Shown: positions 55,842 through 64,000 of the stretch, piece by piece | Layout: every line of letters starts with the position of its first letter | How positions within the stretch are numbered: the first letter of the stretch is position 1 | NCBI GenBank assembly: GCA_020850325.1 | Contig: JADZEW010000001.1 | Coordinates: forward strand, 124,001-188,000 | Origin: Methanoregulaceae archaeon | GTDB taxonomy: Bacteria > Armatimonadota > Fimbriimonadia > Fimbriimonadales > Fimbriimonadaceae | Direction of reading: 5' to 3' | Length of the DNA: 64,000 nt | The notes under the pieces: generated by a model | Told to the model about the DNA's origin: nothing | Database searches by the model: none | What the model saw: the letters and a program-made list of their open reading frames with translations, nothing else | Translations under genes and position numbers: made by a program

Positions 55842-58103
55842 TCACTCACCGTAGGGCACCCAAACGTTCTTCACCTGCGTGCATCTCCGCAACAACTCGT
55901 CGACCGATGCGTCGATATCGCTGGATACCCACGTTTGCTTCAGGTTGGCCGCCGATCGGAGTTCGACGTCTTGCCGAAGCTCCTCGCCTCCAAACGCGAA
56001 GATCGCATCGATACCATCGTGATCGGCCAAGGTCGGCACGAGTTCCTCACGCAAGCCGGTGACGATGTTCACGACCCCCGCCGGGATGTCGCTCGCCTCC
56101 AAGACCCGGTACAGGGCTACCGAAGGCAGCGGGTTCGTCTCGCTGGCGATAAGAACCACTGCGTTCCCCATTCCGATGCCGGCCGCGATCAGAGTCACCA
56201 GGGAGAGCAGCGGCGAGTTGTCCGGAAGGACGGCACCCACAACTCCGATCGGCTCGTTCTGCGTGTAGGCCATGCCGCGGCTGGGCACGGCGTGAACTCG
56301 CCCCTCAAACTTATCTACCTGACCAGCGATCCGGAACACCGCATCCGTCGCGGCCGCGATTTCCTCACGAGATGCCCCGAACAAGTCGGCATGTTGGAGG
56401 TTCTCCGCTAGGTAGTACAACACTTGTGAGCGCAGATACGCGGTCGACCTCTGCCATCCCGGTTGCGCGGATCGCGCCGCTTCGACCGCGTTGCGGATGT
56501 CTTTTCGGTTGCCGCGGGCGATCTCGTGGCCGTGGATGACCAGGCTGTGGCCGGAGTCTGGCCGCACCTGCTTGCCTCCAATGTACAGCTTGTGCGTGCG
56601 ATCGATGGCGTCGCTATTGACCACGGGGTCGCTGGCGAGTTCGGGCCGGCGTTGGTCTTGGTGCCGAGGCTTCACATACTCGTACAAACCCTCGATGCCG
56701 CCTTCTCGCCCAAAGCCGCTCTCGCGAAAACCGCCAAAACCCGATGACGCATCAAACTGGTTCGTACAGTTGATCCACACCGTGCCCGCCTTCACCCGAG
56801 AAGCGATATCGAACGCAAGATTGAGGTTCTCCGACCACACGCTTGCCGCCAGCCCATAAACGGTGTTGTTCGCCAGGTCGACGGCCTCCGCAGGCGTCCG
56901 GAAGGGCATGGCCACCAGCACCGGGCCAAAGATCTCTTCCTGCGCCACCGTCGATGCTGGGCTCACGTTCGTCAGCAGCGTGGGCGGGTAGAACCACCCT
57001 TCCGCAGGACAAGTTCCGGCCTGAAACAGTTCGGCCCCCTCATTCACTCCAACTGTCACAAGTTCGTGGATGCGATCTCGCTGCACCGGAGCGACAATCG
57101 CGCCGATATCCACTGCCTTGTCCAGCGGATCACCGACCCGCAAGGTCTGCATGCGGCGTCGCACCTTGTTCAGCACGACATCAGCGACCGACTCTTGCAC
57201 AAGCAAGCGCGATCCCGCGCAGCACACCTGCCCCTGGTTGAACCAGATCGCGTCGACCAACCCCTCGACCGCCCCATCGAGATCGGCGTCATCGAAGATG
57301 ATAAAGGGCGACTTACCCCCGAGCTCGAGCGAAAGCTTCTTCCCCGTTCCGGCCGTTGCGCGGCGGATGATGCGGCCGACTTCGGTAGAACCGGTGAAGG
57401 CGATCTTGTCGATGTCGGAGTGCTCAACGATGGCCTGCCCTGTTCGCCCGTCGCCCGTGATGATGTTCACGACCCCCGGCGGCAACCCGACTTCCGCGCA
57501 GATCTCCGCAAAGAGAAGTGCGGTAAGAGGCGTGAACTCGGCTGGCTTCAAGACGACCGTGTTTCCGAGTGCGATGGCCGGGGCAATCTTCCAGGCAAGC
57601 ATCAGCAGCGGGAAGTTCCACGGGATGATCTGGCCGCACACGCCCACTGGCTCGTGGTCGGGGAGCATGTCACAAACCCCAGCATGGTAGTAGAAGTGAC
57701 GCGAAACCAAGGGGATGTCAAGGTCTCGTGTCTCTCGGATCGGCTTGCCATTATTTAGGGACTCTAAGACCGCAAATAAGCGCGAGTGTTTTTGGACGTG
57801 GCGGGCGATTGCATACAGGTATCGGCCTCGCTCGACCCCGGGCAATGCCCCCCAACTTGGTTGGGCCCTACGCGCGGCCCGCACCGCCCGATCCACGAGG
57901 CCGTCTTCGGCCTGGGCGACCGTGGCAATAGCATTCCCCGTGCCGGGCGAGAACACCTCGAACTGGTCATCAACCCCGTGCCAAGCGCCGTCGATGTACA
58001 CACCAAACTTCCGCCCGCGATCGTCGAGCCAAGCCTGCGCAAGCTTGGAATCTTCGGGGGCCGGGCCGTAAGGCAAGGTGTCGTACAACTCTGAAACGGT
58101 CAC
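55842..58103 (-). CDS. ALDH16-type double-domain aldehyde dehydrogenase
   Basis: A 753-residue protein with a complete N-terminal aldehyde dehydrogenase (residues 1-480: IIPWNFPLLMLAWKIAPA, ITGSTEVGR-like FTGSTEVGRIIR, catalytic Glu in LELGGKSP, catalytic Cys in NQGQVCCAGS) and a second, truncated ALDH-like domain (LYIGGKQVRPDSGHS, AGIGMGNAVVLIASE) without a catalytic Cys. This matches the ALDH16 family, where bacterial members keep an active first domain. The oxidised aldehyde is unknown. The start is GTG, with TACAAT 5 nt upstream (leaderless). It occupies the place downstream of rpoB where rpoC is normally found. Confidence 0.85.
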   Translation of the reverse strand: MTVSELYDTLPYGPAPEDSKLAQAWLDDRGRKFGVYIDGAWHGVDDQFEVFSPGTGNAIATVAQAEDGLVDRAVRAARRAQPSWGALPGVERGRYLYAIARHVQKHSRLFAVLESLNNGKPIRETRDLDIPLVSRHFYYHAGVCDMLPDHEPVGVCGQIIPWNFPLLMLAWKIAPAIALGNTVVLKPAEFTPLTALLFAEICAEVGLPPGVVNIITGDGRTGQAIVEHSDIDKIAFTGSTEVGRIIRRATAGTGKKLSLELGGKSPFIIFDDADLDGAVEGLVDAIWFNQGQVCCAGSRLLVQESVADVVLNKVRRRMQTLRVGDPLDKAVDIGAIVAPVQRDRIHELVTVGVNEGAELFQAGTCPAEGWFYPPTLLTNVSPASTVAQEEIFGPVLVAMPFRTPAEAVDLANNTVYGLAASVWSENLNLAFDIASRVKAGTVWINCTNQFDASSGFGGFRESGFGREGGIEGLYEYVKPRHQDQRRPELASDPVVNSDAIDRTHKLYIGGKQVRPDSGHSLVIHGHEIARGNRKDIRNAVEAARSAQPGWQRSTAYLRSQVLYYLAENLQHADLFGASREEIAAATDAVFRIAGQVDKFEGRVHAVPSRGMAYTQNEPIGVVGAVLPDNSPLLSLVTLIAAGIGMGNAVVLIASETNPLPSVALYRVLEASDIPAGVVNIVTGLREELVPTLADHDGIDAIFAFGGEELRQDVELRSAANLKQTWVSSDIDASVDELLRRCTQVKNVWVPYGE

Positions 58104-58108
58104 ACCTT

Positions 58109-58114
58109 ATTGTA
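58109..58114 (-). promoter_or_regulatory. -10 element of the ALDH16 gene, 5 nt before GTG
   Basis: TACAAT on the minus strand ends 5 nt before the GTG start at 58103. It lies just beyond the rpoB terminator, so the ALDH gene is a separate transcription unit. Confidence 0.5.
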
Positions 58115-58140
58115 GCGGCAGAGGACCAACAACGACTAGG

Positions 58141-58176
58141 CAAAACAAAGCCCGGCCACCTGAAGAGGTGGCCGGG
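58141..58176 (-). terminator. Intrinsic terminator of rpoB
   Basis: On the minus strand, CCCGGCCACC-TCTTCA-GGTGGCCGGG is followed by CTTTGTTTTG. It begins 17 nt after the rpoB stop codon and is strong. Confidence 0.92.
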
Positions 58177-58192
58177 GCCTGAGTTCTTAGCC

Positions 58193-62203
<4,011 letters not shown>

Positions 62204-62234
62204 CAGACCTCCGGGGCGTTGGGCGCGAACGTTC

Positions 62235-62265
62235 ATTCTACCCCGCCCCGACCCGCAAGGGTCAA
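62235..62265 (-). promoter_or_regulatory. Candidate rpoB promoter
   Basis: TTGACC (62265-62260) and TAGAAT (62240-62235) on the minus strand are separated by 19 bp, longer than ideal. The spacer holds a GACCC-TTGC-GGGTC hairpin that may instead end the rpoN transcript. A leader of about 25 nt with GGAGG would result. Confidence 0.4.
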
Positions 62266-62296
62266 GAAGACAGCCCAATATTCGGCGAAACGGTGA

Positions 62297-63682
62297 TTAC
62301 GCCGTTCGTCGCTTGCGAGAGCTCAGCAGCTTGGTTCGATCTCGATACTTGTTGACGGTTCTCCGGGCGACTTCGACGCCCTTCTTCTTGAGAATCGCCG
62401 CGATCTGCTCGTCGGACAGAGGATTGTTCGGATTCTCGGTCGCCAAAATGTCTTCGATCATCTTCTGCACGCGCAGCGCTGGCTTGAAGAACACCTCGAA
62501 TGCGACCACTTCCCCGTTTCCGATTTGCACAAACTTGCCCATCGTAGCTCGGCTGATCGTGCTCTCGTGAACCCCCAAGTCCTTGGCCAGTTGGGTTCGC
62601 GTCAGTGCCTTTAGGAACTGATACTGGCCAGTCGTCACAAATCCGCTTTGGTGCTCCAGCAGGTACTCGCCGATCCGCCGCAGCGTCAGTCGGCGCTGGT
62701 GCACGCTCTGAATGAAGTTCGCCGCCCGCTTAACATATTCAGTCACGTGTCTGCGCTCTTCCTTGTCGGGATGAGCCGCCTTTCTCATCTGTTCGAAACG
62801 AACTCGATAGGCGCGATTGATACTCAGCGAGTTGGGGTCGGCCCCACGAACATCGACGTGCCAGCCCGTCTCGTCGTGGCTCAAGATCAAGTCCGGCACC
62901 ACCGAAGGCATCCGAATCGCCCGCGAGGTCGTCACATGACCTGGGCAGAATGTCTCGCCCGGGTACGGGCAGAGTTGCAGAATGGCCTTGAACGCTTGCT
63001 CGACAACCTCGGGTAGCGCCCGGTAGCGACGCGCGATCCGCATCGGCTTTCGCGCCAAGAAGTCATCGAGGTGATGCTTCAAAATCAGCCGGGCAAGCTT
63101 GGACTCGATCGTATCTTCGTCGCGAAGCTGGAGTAGCAAGCACTCTTCCACCGTCGTTGCGCCAACGCCAGCCGGTTCGCAATGACGCAGATGGCTGAGG
63201 ACCAACTCGACTTCCTCGAGCGGGTAGCCGGTCGCCAGGGAAATCTCCTCGACCGGCGTGGCCAGGTACCCCTTCTCGTTGATGCACTCGACCAGATACT
63301 CTGCGAGCGGCTCGAGCTTCTTGGGCACCATGGGCAGCAGTTGGGCCCGGAGGTGCTCCCACAGCGAAGTGGTCGTCGATGCAAGTTCGGTCCAGTCGAC
63401 CGAGTCGTCGTCGTTGGGAAGGCTGCGCTGGAACTCGAAGTCCTCGCTTGAGGGCCGCAACTCGTGCGGAGCAATCGCCCGCAAAATCGCCTCATCGGTG
63501 ATCGGCGCCTGCTCCTCTTCGAGCCTCTCCAAAGCCGGGTTCTCGTTGATCTCGGCGTCGATCGCTTGCTCGAGCTCCTGTTGGGTTAACGCCAGAATCT
63601 GGCTGGTTAACACGATCTTGGGGTCGACTCGCAACCCAAGACCCGATTCGATACGTGTCCAGTTTCTTACGCCCTGACTCAC
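62297..63682 (-). CDS. rpoN: RNA polymerase sigma-54 factor
   Basis: A 461-residue sigma-54. Region I has the Gln/Leu-rich activator-interacting helix (ILALTQQELEQAIDAEINENPAL), region II is acidic, the core-binding and HTH parts follow (QTKLAKDLGVHESTISRATMGK-like TQLAKDLGVHESTISRA), and the RpoN box ARRTVNKYRDRT is near the C-terminus. It directs transcription from -24/-12 promoters with AAA+ activators, none of which is in this window. The start is GTG at 63682 with GAGGG 7 nt upstream. It lies just upstream of rpoB on the same strand. Confidence 0.95.
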   Translation of the reverse strand: MSQGVRNWTRIESGLGLRVDPKIVLTSQILALTQQELEQAIDAEINENPALERLEEEQAPITDEAILRAIAPHELRPSSEDFEFQRSLPNDDDSVDWTELASTTTSLWEHLRAQLLPMVPKKLEPLAEYLVECINEKGYLATPVEEISLATGYPLEEVELVLSHLRHCEPAGVGATTVEECLLLQLRDEDTIESKLARLILKHHLDDFLARKPMRIARRYRALPEVVEQAFKAILQLCPYPGETFCPGHVTTSRAIRMPSVVPDLILSHDETGWHVDVRGADPNSLSINRAYRVRFEQMRKAAHPDKEERRHVTEYVKRAANFIQSVHQRRLTLRRIGEYLLEHQSGFVTTGQYQFLKALTRTQLAKDLGVHESTISRATMGKFVQIGNGEVVAFEVFFKPALRVQKMIEDILATENPNNPLSDEQIAAILKKKGVEVARRTVNKYRDRTKLLSSRKRRTA

Positions 63683-63781
63683 CGCTGTTCCCTCAAGTGA
63701 GGTATCGGCTCTCAGAAGGGCCGATCAACCCGGAAGGATTGCGAGCTTCTGCGTGTACACTGAGGTTAAGGAGACGAGATC

Positions 63782-64000
63782 ATGGGTATTCGCAAGGTCA
63801 TCTGCGCGCTGGATACGGGCGATTTGGGAGAAGCGCTCCGGATTGTTCGCCGTCTGGCCCCCAGAATCTCGCGATTCAAGGTGGGCCACGCCCTGACCCT
63901 GCCCCACGGCCTTGATGTGCTTGCCCAGCTCCAAGACGCGGGTGCCTCGAAGATCTTTCTCGACCTGAAGTTTCACGACATCCCGAACTCGGTCGCGCTG
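63782..64000 (+). CDS. pyrF: Orotidine 5'-phosphate decarboxylase, N-terminal part
   Basis: The first 73 residues (starting MGIRKVICALDTGDLGEAL) carry the OMP decarboxylase strands: ALDTGD, RFKVGHALTL, and the catalytic IFLDLKFHDIPNSV with the Asp-x-Lys-x-x-Asp pattern. It makes UMP from OMP in pyrimidine synthesis. AAGGAG precedes the ATG. The gene runs past the window end. Confidence 0.93.
   Translation, partial: MGIRKVICALDTGDLGEALRIVRRLAPRISRFKVGHALTLPHGLDVLAQLQDAGASKIFLDLKFHDIPNSVAL

Overview
The window is about 60% G+C, densely coded bacterial chromosome with roughly 46 protein genes, no rRNA or tRNA that I can see, and no phage. The mix of planctomycete-type DUF1549/DUF1553 and DUF1501 proteins, many secreted proteins of unknown function, a sigma-54 gene, murA-mreB, and housekeeping genes torn out of their usual operons suggests a member of the Armatimonadota, probably Fimbriimonadia. 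That placement is an inference from gene content, not from a marker-gene tree.

Layout. 1-12.4 kb: a gamma-glutamyltransferase fragment; mtaB-ppx-ruvA, joined by 4-nt overlaps; a probable trans-3-hydroxy-L-proline pathway pair (dehydratase and pyrroline-2-carboxylate reductase, tail to tail around a REP element); two genes of an unnamed family of secreted STN-like proteins; rpsB-tsf with a clear terminator. 12.6-25.2 kb: GH78 alpha-L-rhamnosidase, a tandem pair of membrane-anchored paralogs joined to an M28 peptidase, a LolA-like/thioredoxin fusion, a GT-C membrane protein coupled to a third STN-like gene, and an HNH endonuclease. 25.3-37 kb: murA-mreB, the DUF1549/DUF1553-DUF1501 pair, an M61 peptidase, ogg and ligA. 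37-50.6 kb: msrB, DUF4127, two more STN-like genes in tandem, DUF2207, a MacB/FtsX permease, an orphan pilin, a lone nuoF, ridA, a REP-flanked RAYT transposase and dgt. 50.7-53.2 kb: a small secreted protein, then a lower-G+C four-gene operon (two thioredoxin-fold proteins, a pseudopilin-like protein and a 12-cysteine secreted protein). 53.2-64 kb: atpC/atpD without the rest of the ATP synthase, two tandem ClpS-like genes, an ALDH16-type double aldehyde dehydrogenase, rpoB without rpoC, rpoN, and the start of pyrF.

The most unusual signals are: (1) the 51.3-53.2 kb redox/cysteine-rich operon with its own operator-like palindrome; (2) five paralogs of one undescribed STN-like secreted family within 40 kb; (3) many genes whose -10 hexamer lies only 5-8 nt before the start codon, implying widespread leaderless transcripts; (4) a dispersed palindromic repeat inserted in frame within mtaB; and (5) dispersal of normally clustered core genes (rpoB, nuoF, atpDC).
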